Part shown: piece after piece, positions 15,123 to 22,725 of the stretch
How positions within the stretch are numbered: position 1 is the stretch's first letter
How the letters are laid out: every line of letters starts with the position of its first letter
Source: a virus
Reading direction: 5' to 3' (one strand)
Length of the DNA stretch: 34,835 nucleotides
Virus record (IMG/VR): IMGVR_UViG_3300042503_000141
Span: 1-34,835 of that record
Program-made: the position numbers and the translations under genes
Notes under the pieces: generated by a model
What the model saw: only the letters and a program-made list of their open reading frames with translations
What the model was told of the DNA's origin: nothing
Databases searched by the model: none

Positions 15123-17518
15123 TGGCAACCGAAATCATCATTGAAGAAAAAGTTTATAATGTTGATGTAACTGGTGGCTCTGAGATTCTTGTTGAAGTTA
15201 CTACCAATAATACTCAGGTTGTTGTCTCTAATGACCAGGGCCCACAAGGTATTCAGGGGCCTCCTGCAACTGTTAACATTGGTGAAGTTACAACTGTTGA
15301 CAGCGGTGTTCCTGCTACAGTTACTAACTCCGGAACTCCTACCGATGCTATTCTTGATTTTGAATTACCGGAAGGTCCAGCAGCAACAGTTGAAGTTGGA
15401 GACGTAACTACAGTTGCTTGGGATGAACCAGCAACAGTTACCAATTCTGGAACTACCTCAGATGCTGTGTTTGATTTTGAACTACCACAGGGTCGCGAGA
15501 CTACCGTAACAGTTGGAACTGTCACTACTGGTGCTGAAGGCACAGATGTTGAGATTGTTAACTCTGGTGATGAGTTTGATGCTGTCCTAGACTTTACTAT
15601 TCCAGTTGGTGATACCGGTACTGCTGCTACAATCTCTGTAGGAACCGTAACCACAGGTGAGCCGGAATCCTCCGCTTCTGTAATCAACTCTGGTACCCCA
15701 CAAGATGCGGTACTGAACTTTAGCATACCTGAAGGTATCCAAGGTATTCAGGGTATTCAAGGTGAAATTGGTTTCCCTGGATTTAAGTATGATACACGAA
15801 GAATTTCAAGCAACCAATATTTAATTGATGAAATCATTGAATACAATGGTGACTACTTTATCTGTATAGCAAACAATGATGCTATCCCACCTACTGGTGG
15901 AGCACTTGGAGTTTACTGGAATTCTTACTCATTTGTTGGACCTCAGGGTATCCAAGGTGAACAAGGTATCCAGGGCGAAAAGGGTGACACTGGTGATACA
16001 GGACCTCGCGGTCTAGACATCACCGACTTAGTTGCTGACTTAGATGCCAATGGCTTTAAGTTAACAAATGTTGGTGAACCTTCTGCAGATACAGACGCTG
16101 CTACCAAGTCTTACGTAGACAACGCTATTGAGGGTCTATCCTGGAAGGACTCAGCCAACCTGCTGAGTACCTCTAATTCGCCCCTGACGGGCTCTACAGC
16201 CACTTTAGTGATAGATGGGCACTCTGCCCTAGACTCTACTGATAGTGGCTACAGAATCGTCCTGACGGCTCAGAGCACTGCTTCTGAGAATGGCATTTAT
16301 GTCTACTCAGATAACGGCACAACCTACACCCTAACTAGGTCTACCGATGCTGACACCTACCAAGAACTTATTGGTGCTAGTGTGTTCATTAAAGAGGGTA
16401 CTCTTTATGGACAGACTGCTTGGCTACAGACCAACCATTACTTAACTAGTTTTTCTGGTCAGACTTGGGTTCAGTTTTCAGGTCTTGCTCAACTAGAGGC
16501 AGGTGTAGGTCTTACCAAGACTGGTAATGTACTCGACCTAGATGACACTGCTGTTACTCCTGGTACTTATACTTTATCTGAAATTACAGTAGACCAACAG
16601 GGTCGTATTACTGCTGCTAGTACAGGTTCTATTCCATCAGGAATTGTAACTACATCTGATACTGGAACAGTAACTAGCACCATGATTGCCAATGGAACTA
16701 TCACTGGTAACGACATTGCTGCAAATACTATTATTGATGAAAACATTAAGAGCACTGCTGCTATTGCTGCGACCAAGGTTCAGGGAACTGTTGCATCGGG
16801 TGGTACAACTGGTCAGTTCTTAAAGAAGGCTACATCTACCGACTACGACACCACTTGGTCAACTGTTGCTGGTGCTGTGTACCAACCTGAAGCACCTATA
16901 TCTCCACAGAATGGTGACATCTGGATTGACTCTGATGCAACTGCATCTGTAATAAACACTAATGACTTCTTAACCAAAAATGACTTTGAGTTATTCACAA
17001 GTCCGATTGGTTCTGTAACTACATTTGCTGGTACTGCATCTCCAAGTAATAAGTGGGCTATCTGTGATGGTACTGCTATAAGTCGTACAACGTATGCTAC
17101 ACTGTTTAGTGTAATTGGTACTACCTACGGTGTTGGTAATGGTACAACTACATTTAATTTACCAAACCTTAAGGGTCGTACAATAGTTGGTGTTGACGCA
17201 AGTCAAACAGAGTTTGATGCGCTAGGTGAAACTGGTGGTGCTAAGTCTGTAACTCTTACATCTGCACAATCTGGTTTACCAGCACACAGTCACGGTATTA
17301 CTGACCCAGGTCACGCTCACTACTTAAACTGGTTGAACAATATCAACGTAGCAAACTTTACTGGAGCATATGGTTCTATTGGTTCCAATGCTCCTGGTAC
17401 AACTTTTGTTAACACAACTGGTATTAGTATTAATAACAATACTGCTGCTAATGCTGCAGAAGCACACACTAACCTTCAGCCTTACATTGCACTTAACTAC
17501 TTAATTAGGATTGCATAA
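15122..17518 (+). CDS. Collagen-like tail fibre with tail-collar domain (798 aa)
   Basis: This is a trimeric host-recognition fibre. After an N-terminal beta section comes a collagen-like stretch (GPQGIQGPP, about 40-48), then four diverged copies of a 37-40-residue unit (about 49-203; pattern ATV-x-VG-VTT ... NSGT-x-DAVLDF-LP-G), then more G-x-y triplets (GIQGIQGIQGEIGFPG and, later, GIQGEQGIQGEKGDTG). A GLSWKDSANL fibre domain follows, then a phage tail-collar domain (about 629-693, with WAICDGTAISR and NLPNLKGRTIVG). A His-rich tip (AHSHGITDPGHAH) ends the chain and may bind metal. TAATG overlaps on both sides tie it to its neighbours. Confidence 0.88.
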   Translation: MATEIIIEEKVYNVDVTGGSEILVEVTTNNTQVVVSNDQGPQGIQGPPATVNIGEVTTVDSGVPATVTNSGTPTDAILDFELPEGPAATVEVGDVTTVAWDEPATVTNSGTTSDAVFDFELPQGRETTVTVGTVTTGAEGTDVEIVNSGDEFDAVLDFTIPVGDTGTAATISVGTVTTGEPESSASVINSGTPQDAVLNFSIPEGIQGIQGIQGEIGFPGFKYDTRRISSNQYLIDEIIEYNGDYFICIANNDAIPPTGGALGVYWNSYSFVGPQGIQGEQGIQGEKGDTGDTGPRGLDITDLVADLDANGFKLTNVGEPSADTDAATKSYVDNAIEGLSWKDSANLLSTSNSPLTGSTATLVIDGHSALDSTDSGYRIVLTAQSTASENGIYVYSDNGTTYTLTRSTDADTYQELIGASVFIKEGTLYGQTAWLQTNHYLTSFSGQTWVQFSGLAQLEAGVGLTKTGNVLDLDDTAVTPGTYTLSEITVDQQGRITAASTGSIPSGIVTTSDTGTVTSTMIANGTITGNDIAANTIIDENIKSTAAIAATKVQGTVASGGTTGQFLKKATSTDYDTTWSTVAGAVYQPEAPISPQNGDIWIDSDATASVINTNDFLTKNDFELFTSPIGSVTTFAGTASPSNKWAICDGTAISRTTYATLFSVIGTTYGVGNGTTTFNLPNLKGRTIVGVDASQTEFDALGETGGAKSVTLTSAQSGLPAHSHGITDPGHAHYLNWLNNINVANFTGAYGSIGSNAPGTTFVNTTGISINNNTAANAAEAHTNLQPYIALNYLIRIA

Positions 17519-18393
17519 TGACAACTAGACCAGGATACGTTTGGGATAATACAAACAGTGAATGGGTAGAGATGGGACAGGCTGCTGTTCTAGCACCTGT
17601 AAAATATCAAGCCACTGCTCCTACTTCACCAGCAACAGGTGATATTTGGATTGATAGTGATGATGAAGTTCCAGGCATCACATCATCCCTTAACTACCGC
17701 TGGCGCAAGATTGCAACTGGTGGAGAAACTTCATTATCAGGTAATGATGTATCAGGTTTACCGCTTGCCTACAATCCAGGATACGAACAACTTTACATAA
17801 ACGGCATATTGCAATATCGTGGCAGTGATTATATTGCTACAACTGGTAATACTATTACAGGATTAATAGCATTAGTTGCTGGAGATACTATTGAAGTTTT
17901 ATCTTTTGTAACTGCACCTATTGGTGATGCTTATACTCAAACTGTTTCTGATGCAAAGTTTGCTTTACGAACTGGTCCAACATTTAGTGCTTATGCTTCT
18001 GCTGCAACAAATATTGCTCAGGGAGCAACTGTAAAAATTGGGTTTCAAACTGAAGAGTTTGATACAAATAATAACTACGATACTACGTTGTCAAGATTTA
18101 CACCAACTGTTGCTGGTTACTATCAAATAACTGCACTTGTAACTTTAGCAGTTGCTTCTTCTGGAATCTTTACGCCTTTTATCTATAAGAATGGTACTGA
18201 ATTTAAGTTGGGTGCAACTCAAACTGGAAGTGGAATTAACTTTCCTAGAGGATACGTTTCTTCGTTAGTGTATGCAAATGGTACTACTGATTACTTTGAA
18301 ATTTTTGCAGGTCATAGTTATACAGCAACCGTTCCTGCGTATGCACTTGCTTCGCAAACATACTTTACCGCAGCGTACGTTAGAGGAGTTTAA
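17518..18393 (+). CDS. Tail appendage protein with C1q-like C-terminus (291 aa)
   Basis: This is a likely receptor-binding protein. The N-terminus carries a short VWDNTNSEWVEMG motif and a TSPATGDIWIDSD motif also found in neighbouring fibre proteins. The middle (about 80-140) is a beta-rich knob (YEQLYINGILQYRGSDY). Residues about 150-291 follow the C1q/TNF-like jelly-roll pattern, with SRFTPTVAGYYQITALVTL, then FIYKNGTEF, and a final strand YFTAAYVRG. Such domains trimerise and bind ligands at a tip. It is coupled to the collar fibre by TAATG. The assignment is by pattern, without database support. Confidence 0.75.
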   Translation: MTTRPGYVWDNTNSEWVEMGQAAVLAPVKYQATAPTSPATGDIWIDSDDEVPGITSSLNYRWRKIATGGETSLSGNDVSGLPLAYNPGYEQLYINGILQYRGSDYIATTGNTITGLIALVAGDTIEVLSFVTAPIGDAYTQTVSDAKFALRTGPTFSAYASAATNIAQGATVKIGFQTEEFDTNNNYDTTLSRFTPTVAGYYQITALVTLAVASSGIFTPFIYKNGTEFKLGATQTGSGINFPRGYVSSLVYANGTTDYFEIFAGHSYTATVPAYALASQTYFTAAYVRGV

Positions 18394-18395
18394 CA

Positions 18396-18839
18396 ATGAC
18401 TAGAGCGAGAGACCTTGCAAACTTTTCAAAAGGTTTAATGACTCCAGACCGTCCAGTATTTTCTGTTCAACAACTTGGTGGCTCTTGGACAAACAATCAA
18501 GTTATTGCATTTAATTCAGTTGTAAATGCAAATGTTGGTGGTCATTACAATACATCTACTGGTAGATTTACTGCTCCTGTTGCTGGAATGTATTATTTTT
18601 CTTGTGGATTTTTAAGTCCTCCTAGTGCAGCAGTTTTTGATTTTAGATTTAGAAAAAATGGAAGCACTTTAATTGGTGGTGCTTATTCTGGAGATAGTGT
18701 TGCTTCTTATAAACAAGGTCACGGTTCTTGTTCTGTGTATTTAGCAGTTGGTGACTATATGGAAATGGTTGCTTATGGTTCTCCATCACTTCACGCTGAC
18801 TCTCCCCACAACGTATACTCTGGATTTTTGATAGGTTAA
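18396..18839 (+). CDS. C1q-like receptor-binding protein (147 aa)
   Basis: After a short N-terminal docking peptide (TRARDLANFSKGLM), almost the whole protein is one C1q-like jelly roll: PVFSVQQLGG, then VIAFNSVVNANVGGHYN, GRFTAPVAGMYYFSCGFL, FRKNGSTL, and the closing SGFLIG strand. Aromatic and Gly spacing match the C1q family well. It is probably a trimeric tip or accessory fibre that binds a surface glycan or protein. A GAGGAG ribosome site precedes the ATG. The gene is AT-richer at third positions than the capsid gene, as is common for exchanged fibre modules. Confidence 0.8.
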   Translation: MTRARDLANFSKGLMTPDRPVFSVQQLGGSWTNNQVIAFNSVVNANVGGHYNTSTGRFTAPVAGMYYFSCGFLSPPSAAVFDFRFRKNGSTLIGGAYSGDSVASYKQGHGSCSVYLAVGDYMEMVAYGSPSLHADSPHNVYSGFLIG

Positions 18840-18841
18840 TT

Positions 18842-19687
18842 ATGGCTAAAAAAGCAAAAGTATATACAGGTACTGAATGGGTTGACTTGGCTGCTGCCAC
18901 AACTGACCTGTCTGGTTATCCTGCATTAGCAACGAATCAGTTTAGTTTTCGTAACAAGATAATCAACGGTGATTTCCGAATCAACCAACGTGGGTACACC
19001 AGCGCATCTAATCTTGCTTCAGGTTCTTACGGCTTTGACCGTTGGAAGTCCACCTTTACCAACACCACCCTTACCTTTACTAGTGCACCTCAAGGACAGA
19101 TGGTAACTATTAACAGTGGTGGTTCCGTAGAACAAATCATTGAACGAGAGAACATGCCAGCAGGAACTTACGTTCTATCCTGGACTGGTACTGCTACTGG
19201 TCGTGTGTACAACACTGGAGCAACACCGCCTTCCTATGCTGCATCTCCAATCCTTGTAACTATTGACGGAACTGCAAACGTAGAAGTTGAGTTTACCGCT
19301 AGCGGTGGAACTAGAACATTACAGAATGTACAACTAGAAGCAGGTAGCGTTGCTAGCGCATTTGAACGCCGTCCTATTGGTACAGAACTAGCGCTGTGTC
19401 AAAGGTATTACCATCAACTTCGTGCTGGAAACGGAAATATGGTTCGTCTTACCACTGCAAAAGAATATACTTATTGGTCTAATAACATGACCCACCCAAC
19501 AACTATGCGGGTATCTCCAACAATGGTTATTTACAATAGTGGTGGAACTCCAGGATACTTTGACCCTGATGGCGGTGGTGTAACAGCAACAGTTGGCTAC
19601 CGAGCAGATGTAAAATATTGGGCAGTTTATCCAACTGCAACTACTCGCAATGGCGAGTGTTACTACACGGCAAGTGCGGAGTTATAG
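18842..19687 (+). CDS. Tail fibre protein with carbohydrate-binding-like domain (281 aa)
   Basis: The product opens with a KVYTGTEWVDL docking motif. It then has the NKIINGDFRINQRG segment (about 39-52) and GSYGFDRWKS (about 61-70), which mark a widespread family of phage fibre proteins with a carbohydrate-binding-module-like sandwich. The LQNVQLEAGSVASAFERRP element (about 160-178) closes that sandwich. The C-terminal 90 residues (from ALCQRYYHQLRAGNG) form a further beta domain typical of the same family. It probably binds a host surface glycan. It is encoded directly after the C1q-like protein and just before a small fibre-linked protein. Confidence 0.8.
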   Translation: MAKKAKVYTGTEWVDLAAATTDLSGYPALATNQFSFRNKIINGDFRINQRGYTSASNLASGSYGFDRWKSTFTNTTLTFTSAPQGQMVTINSGGSVEQIIERENMPAGTYVLSWTGTATGRVYNTGATPPSYAASPILVTIDGTANVEVEFTASGGTRTLQNVQLEAGSVASAFERRPIGTELALCQRYYHQLRAGNGNMVRLTTAKEYTYWSNNMTHPTTMRVSPTMVIYNSGGTPGYFDPDGGGVTATVGYRADVKYWAVYPTATTRNGECYYTASAEL

Positions 19688-19846
19688 ATGTATTTTATTA
19701 TGAAAGACCATGATGGTAACAACACTTGCATTAGAACAAGTGAAGGCGCATTGATACCTTTTGATGAAGGAAATGTTGATTATCAAATTTATTTAGTATG
19801 GGTAGAGCAAGGCAATACCGCAGAGGAATTTGATAATGGCTTGTAG
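19688..19846 (+). CDS. Small tail-fibre-associated protein (52 aa)
   Basis: The ATG lies immediately after the preceding fibre stop (TAG ATG). The C-terminal half contains NVDYQIYLVWVEQGNTAEEF (residues 29-48), closely matching the D-Y-x-x-Y-L-x-W-x-x-x-G-N-T motif found at the ends of tail-fibre and fibre-assembly proteins such as the XkdW-type domain. It is probably an assembly factor or a detached fibre module. The short length and single motif limit certainty. Its end overlaps the start of the Cys-rich peptide gene. Confidence 0.7.
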   Translation: MYFIMKDHDGNNTCIRTSEGALIPFDEGNVDYQIYLVWVEQGNTAEEFDNGL

Positions 19847-19934
19847 AACAGGATGCCCAACGCAGGACTGTGAATCATACGCAGATTGTTGTAAATCAGT
19901 AGCAATTAACAAGAGTAGTTTAAGGACGAATTAA
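19836..19934 (+). CDS. Cys-rich micro-protein (32 aa)
   Basis: This tiny ORF overlaps the previous gene by 11 bases. The product begins MACRTGCPTQDCESYADCCK, with five Cys (residues 3, 7, 12, 18, 19) in 32. Related C-R-x-G-C-P-T-x-D peptides occur in other actinophages, where the third Cys is often His, suggesting a small metal-binding knuckle. The function is unknown. The preserved motif and operon placement argue that it is translated, although no strong ribosome site is evident and coupling to the previous gene is likely. Confidence 0.65.
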   Translation: MACRTGCPTQDCESYADCCKSVAINKSSLRTN

Positions 19935-19939
19935 TAAAT

Positions 19940-20206
19940 ATGAGTATACACCAGAGGGAAGTACACCCAACTTATGTTGACGGTTGCTTTATGTGTAAAG
20001 TCTCTAATGTTCAACTTAGCGTTGGGGACGCTAATAGTGGTCTAACCGAAAATGGTTGGACACGTAAATCTTGGCAAGGCGAACTTGATGCTTACAAGTC
20101 AGCCCGAGCACAAGGAATCCAGCCGGACAGTACCAAGATGGCTGATATTCAAAAGGCAGTAGAAATCAGCAATACAACTGGCCATGCATATGGCAGTAAA
20201 TTATAA
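19940..20206 (+). CDS. Conserved phage protein (88 aa)
   Basis: The function is not known. The N-terminus has a CFMC pair (residues 16-19) after HPTYVDG. The C-terminal half carries LDAYKSARAQGIQPDSTK followed by a helix (ADIQKAVEISNTTGHAYG), a pattern seen in small proteins that accompany the C-R-x-G-C-P peptide in aquatic actinophages. The Cys pair could complete a metal site with a partner. An AAGGA lies about 14 bases before the ATG, longer than usual. No membrane segment. Confidence 0.7.
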   Translation: MSIHQREVHPTYVDGCFMCKVSNVQLSVGDANSGLTENGWTRKSWQGELDAYKSARAQGIQPDSTKMADIQKAVEISNTTGHAYGSKL

Positions 20207-20216
20207 GGGTGGAAAT

Positions 20217-20351
20217 ATGTGTAAAGCATGTGGATGTGGAAAGAAGAAGGGCGAACCAGGCTTCGGCAAGGGTAAGTCAATGAGTAAGTCAATGAAGAGC
20301 AGAGTCGCTCCTAAGACTAAGAGCACGAGAGGTTCTAGCCGTGGTCGCTAA
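20217..20351 (+). CDS. Cys/Lys-rich micro-protein (44 aa)
   Basis: The ATG follows an AGGGTGGA ribosome site. The product begins MCKACGCGKKKG, with three Cys in the first seven residues, and ends in a basic Ser/Arg/Lys tail (APKTKSTRGSSRGR), so it should bind metal and probably nucleic acid. The stop overlaps the next gene's GTG start by 11 bases, and that gene's ribosome site lies inside this ORF. It is not assignable to a known family. It heads a run of strongly basic proteins. Confidence 0.65.
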   Translation: MCKACGCGKKKGEPGFGKGKSMSKSMKSRVAPKTKSTRGSSRGR

Positions 20352-21405
20352 GGATTGGAAGAAAAAGAATTATAACACTTCAATTAAGGTTTCTGAAGCA
20401 ACCATTCAGGGTTTGCGTGAAGGAAAGACCTTTGAAGGTAACGTAGCAAAGTTTAAGAGTGGTGCAACCGCTGAACAGCGTGAAGCAATGAACCGCTTCT
20501 ATGGCAAGAACCGTGTAGGTGCTGCCCTAGGTGATGGTGTTGCAAAGGATTTTAAGTCCTATCCATCTAACTCATATAACGTTCCTAACAAGACAACCAA
20601 CAACCCTGGTGCCGGTTACAAGGGCGCTGGAGTTTCGGGTTACAAAGCCCCTAAGGCCAAGGGCCCAACCATGGGTTCTGTTGGTAAGAATGTTGGAACC
20701 TTTGTGCAGAATGAACTTCTTGGTGTTGATGACTTCAAGCGCTCAGTTAAGTATGCAAAGCAAGGAAACGTCAAGGGTGCTATTAAGTCCGGTCTAACTG
20801 GACAAGCAGAACTTGGACTTACCGCTGCTAGCGTAGTTGGTTCGTTCTTTACTGGTGGTGCTACTGGTGCTGCCCTATTGGGTGCTAAGAGCGCTGCAGT
20901 TGCTGGTAAAGTTGCAGTTCAGCAGGGTGCTAAGGCTGGCGCAAAGCAGGCAGGTAAGACCGCTGCTAAGTCAACCGCTAAGGGTGCAACTGGCACAGCA
21001 AAGAAAGTTGTAAAGACTGCCGTCACTGGTTCTCCTGTAAAGGGAACTGTTAAGGGAGTTAAGGCTGTTGCTAAGGCTCCTAAGGCTGGATACAAAGCAG
21101 TTAAGGGTGCAGGTAATGTTTTTGTTGCCGTTACTCCTGCTGCTAAGACCGCTGCTGCTGCAACCAAGACCTCAAAGGCTGCTACGGCAGCATACAAGGC
21201 AAAGAAGGCTGAAGCAGGTGGCAAGGCTGCCAAGGGTATGGGTGCATCTTACGATGCAATGAAAGTATCTGGTAAGGCTGCTTCCCAAGCCCGTTCAACA
21301 CTAAAGAAGAAAGTTGCAAAGGGTAAGTTAGTTCGCAAGGGTGCACGTCGCGGACAAATGGTACACTACGGTGCCGCTACTATGACAAGAGATGAGAAAA
21401 AATAA
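20341..21405 (+). CDS. Lys/Ala-rich histone-like protein (354 aa)
   Basis: The start is GTG with a GAGAGG site eight bases upstream. The N-terminal domain (about 4-62) is shared with the next gene: W-K, NYN, KVS-x-AT, then a GA-x-AE-x-R-EA-x-x-RFYGK block. A hydrophobic Gly/Ala segment (about 160-190) may dip into a membrane. From about 190 to the end the chain is lysine/alanine-rich with irregular KA, AAK and KG repeats, resembling histone H1-like tails. It is probably a DNA-condensing or virion-packaged basic protein. No enzyme motif. TAATG links it to its paralogue. The high-confidence part is that the gene exists; the role is inference. Confidence 0.7.
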   Translation: MVAKDWKKKNYNTSIKVSEATIQGLREGKTFEGNVAKFKSGATAEQREAMNRFYGKNRVGAALGDGVAKDFKSYPSNSYNVPNKTTNNPGAGYKGAGVSGYKAPKAKGPTMGSVGKNVGTFVQNELLGVDDFKRSVKYAKQGNVKGAIKSGLTGQAELGLTAASVVGSFFTGGATGAALLGAKSAAVAGKVAVQQGAKAGAKQAGKTAAKSTAKGATGTAKKVVKTAVTGSPVKGTVKGVKAVAKAPKAGYKAVKGAGNVFVAVTPAAKTAAAATKTSKAATAAYKAKKAEAGGKAAKGMGASYDAMKVSGKAASQARSTLKKKVAKGKLVRKGARRGQMVHYGAATMTRDEKK

Positions 21406-22001
21406 TGGCCGGAATCAAGCCTAAGGCTTCTTCGCAAAAATGGAAAGACAGCAACAGCAACTACGGAGTTAAGGTTTCTTCGGCTACTGTTGCAAAACTA
21501 AAGCAGGGAACAAAGGCTAGCAACATTGCTGCTGCTAACAAGCCTGGTGCATCTGCAGAACTTAAAGAAGCGGTTCGTCGTTTCTATGGCAAGGGTGCTG
21601 TTGCAAACACACCTAGCAAGCCACCAACTACAAAGCAAACCGGTCCAGTTACTCAGCCTTCAAAGAAGCCTGCAATTGAACGTGGAAACCCTAAGCCAAC
21701 TCCTGCACAGATTGCTGCTGGTAAGAAGGCTAAGGCAGATGCCAACAAGAACAAGATGACACCTAACAACCGTGAAGGTCGCAAGACCCTAGCAGGTAGT
21801 CCAAAGCCATCCGGTGGTCCAGGTGCCAAGAGCGTTCGACCTAAGGCTCCAGCCGGTGGTCCAGGTTCTAAGCCACGTCCATCAAAGGGACAGACTCCTA
21901 ACCAGCGTGAAGGTCGTAAGACCGTTAACAGCCCTAAGCCTTCAGGCGGACCTGGCGCAAAGCCACGTTCCAAGAAGTTCACAATGCGTGCAGGCGGTTA
22001 A
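21405..22001 (+). CDS. Basic Pro/Gly-rich paralogue of preceding protein (198 aa)
   Basis: Residues about 9-66 repeat the N-terminal domain of the 354-aa neighbour (W-K, NYG-V-KVSSATV, GASAELKEAVRRFYGKG), so the pair arose by duplication. The tail differs: Lys/Pro/Gly-rich, with two copies of an NREGRKT-x-PKPSGGPGAK unit (about 122-143 and 167-190). The tail is likely disordered and nucleic-acid binding. It has TAATG coupling to its paralogue. The function is unknown; packaging with DNA, or RNA/DNA binding during head filling, is possible. Confidence 0.7.
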   Translation: MAGIKPKASSQKWKDSNSNYGVKVSSATVAKLKQGTKASNIAAANKPGASAELKEAVRRFYGKGAVANTPSKPPTTKQTGPVTQPSKKPAIERGNPKPTPAQIAAGKKAKADANKNKMTPNNREGRKTLAGSPKPSGGPGAKSVRPKAPAGGPGSKPRPSKGQTPNQREGRKTVNSPKPSGGPGAKPRSKKFTMRAGG

Positions 22002-22003
22002 TC

Positions 22004-22168
22004 ATGGCTAAGAAAAAAGTTGAACATCGCGCTACCAAGAAGGGCATCAGCCCTGGTGAGCGTCTACTTTACAAAGAACTAGGTCGTCAGTACCGAGTTG
22101 ATTCCGGCATGAAAAACAACTGGAAAAAAGTTAAAGAAGAGCAACGATTTGGTGAGGGTGTTTACTAA
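22004..22168 (+). CDS. Small basic protein (54 aa)
   Basis: The ATG lies two bases after the preceding stop. The product MAKKKVEHRATKKGIS... has high Lys/Arg/Glu content, a helix (GERLLYKELGRQYR, about 18-31) and a final RFGEGVY. No family recognised. It fits neatly between two other basic genes, with only three bases to the next start, which is the main reason to accept it. Probably part of the same basic-protein module. Confidence 0.7.
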   Translation: MAKKKVEHRATKKGISPGERLLYKELGRQYRVDSGMKNNWKKVKEEQRFGEGVY

Positions 22169-22171
22169 GTC

Positions 22172-22459
22172 ATGCCAGCAAAGAAGGACCCACGTTTAGC
22201 ACGTGCCGGTGTTTCTGGCTACAACAAGCCAAAGCGTACACCTAGTCATCCTACAAAGTCACACGTAGTTGTGGCAAAGCAGGGTTCGCAAGTTAAGACT
22301 ATTCGCTTTGGTCAGCAAGGTGTGTCTGGCTCCCCTAAGAAAAAAGGGGAGTCAGCAGCCTATGCTGCACGTAGACGGTCATTCAAGGCGCGTCATGCTA
22401 GCAATATATCTAAAGGTAAATTAAGTGCAGCGTACTGGGCAGACAAGGTTAAATGGTAA
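22172..22459 (+). CDS. Conserved small basic phage protein (95 aa)
   Basis: The product has the pattern PAKKDPRLARAGVSGYNKPK at the N-terminus, then KSHVVVAKQG, IRFGQQGVSGSPKKK, a Ser/Arg block SFKARHASNI and a C-terminal SAAYWADKVKW. I recognise this as a widespread small protein of marine and freshwater phages whose function is still unknown. No Cys, no membrane segment, very basic. A GAGVSGYKAPK stretch in the 354-aa protein two genes upstream faintly echoes its N-terminus. The gene ends with TAATG into the HNH gene. Confidence 0.8.
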   Translation: MPAKKDPRLARAGVSGYNKPKRTPSHPTKSHVVVAKQGSQVKTIRFGQQGVSGSPKKKGESAAYAARRRSFKARHASNISKGKLSAAYWADKVKW

Positions 22460-22725
22460 TGGCAGCAAAAAAAGTATACGGTCCCTACAAGGGTAGCAAG
22501 CAAAACGGTGGCCGTAAAATCTATGTCATTAAAAAAGATGGCAAGACTACCTCTACTAATGCTGCTCGCCTAGAGTACAAGAAGGCAACAGGGAAGTCTC
22601 TGTCCAAGAAGACTCACGTTGACCATAAAGACAATAACCATAAAAATGGTAGTAAGTCTAATCTTCGCGCAATGAGCGCAAGTAAGAACATTGCCAAGGG
22701 GAATAAGAATAGGAAGAAGAAGTAA
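22459..22725 (+). CDS. HNH-type nuclease-like protein (88 aa)
   Basis: The C-terminal half has an HNH signature: HVDHKDNN (53-60, metal-binding His/Asp), then SNLR (67-70) and a final N77, followed by a basic tail (GNKNRKKK). The N-terminal half (KIYVIKKDGKT...EYKKATGK) is the usual two-stranded lead-in. HNH proteins near packaging genes can assist terminase cutting, while others are homing-type nucleases; this one sits inside a basic-protein cluster far from terL. I chose the ATG that overlaps the previous TAA (TAATG); an in-frame ATG six bases earlier is possible. Confidence 0.75.
   Translation: MAAKKVYGPYKGSKQNGGRKIYVIKKDGKTTSTNAARLEYKKATGKSLSKKTHVDHKDNNHKNGSKSNLRAMSASKNIAKGNKNRKKK

Noticed and set aside
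15253-15726. 157-aa antisense ORF under the collar fibre
   Set aside because: It is the mirror of the fourfold fibre repeat, whose Thr/Val/Gly codons lack antisense stops. No ribosome site, and the + strand gene is certain.
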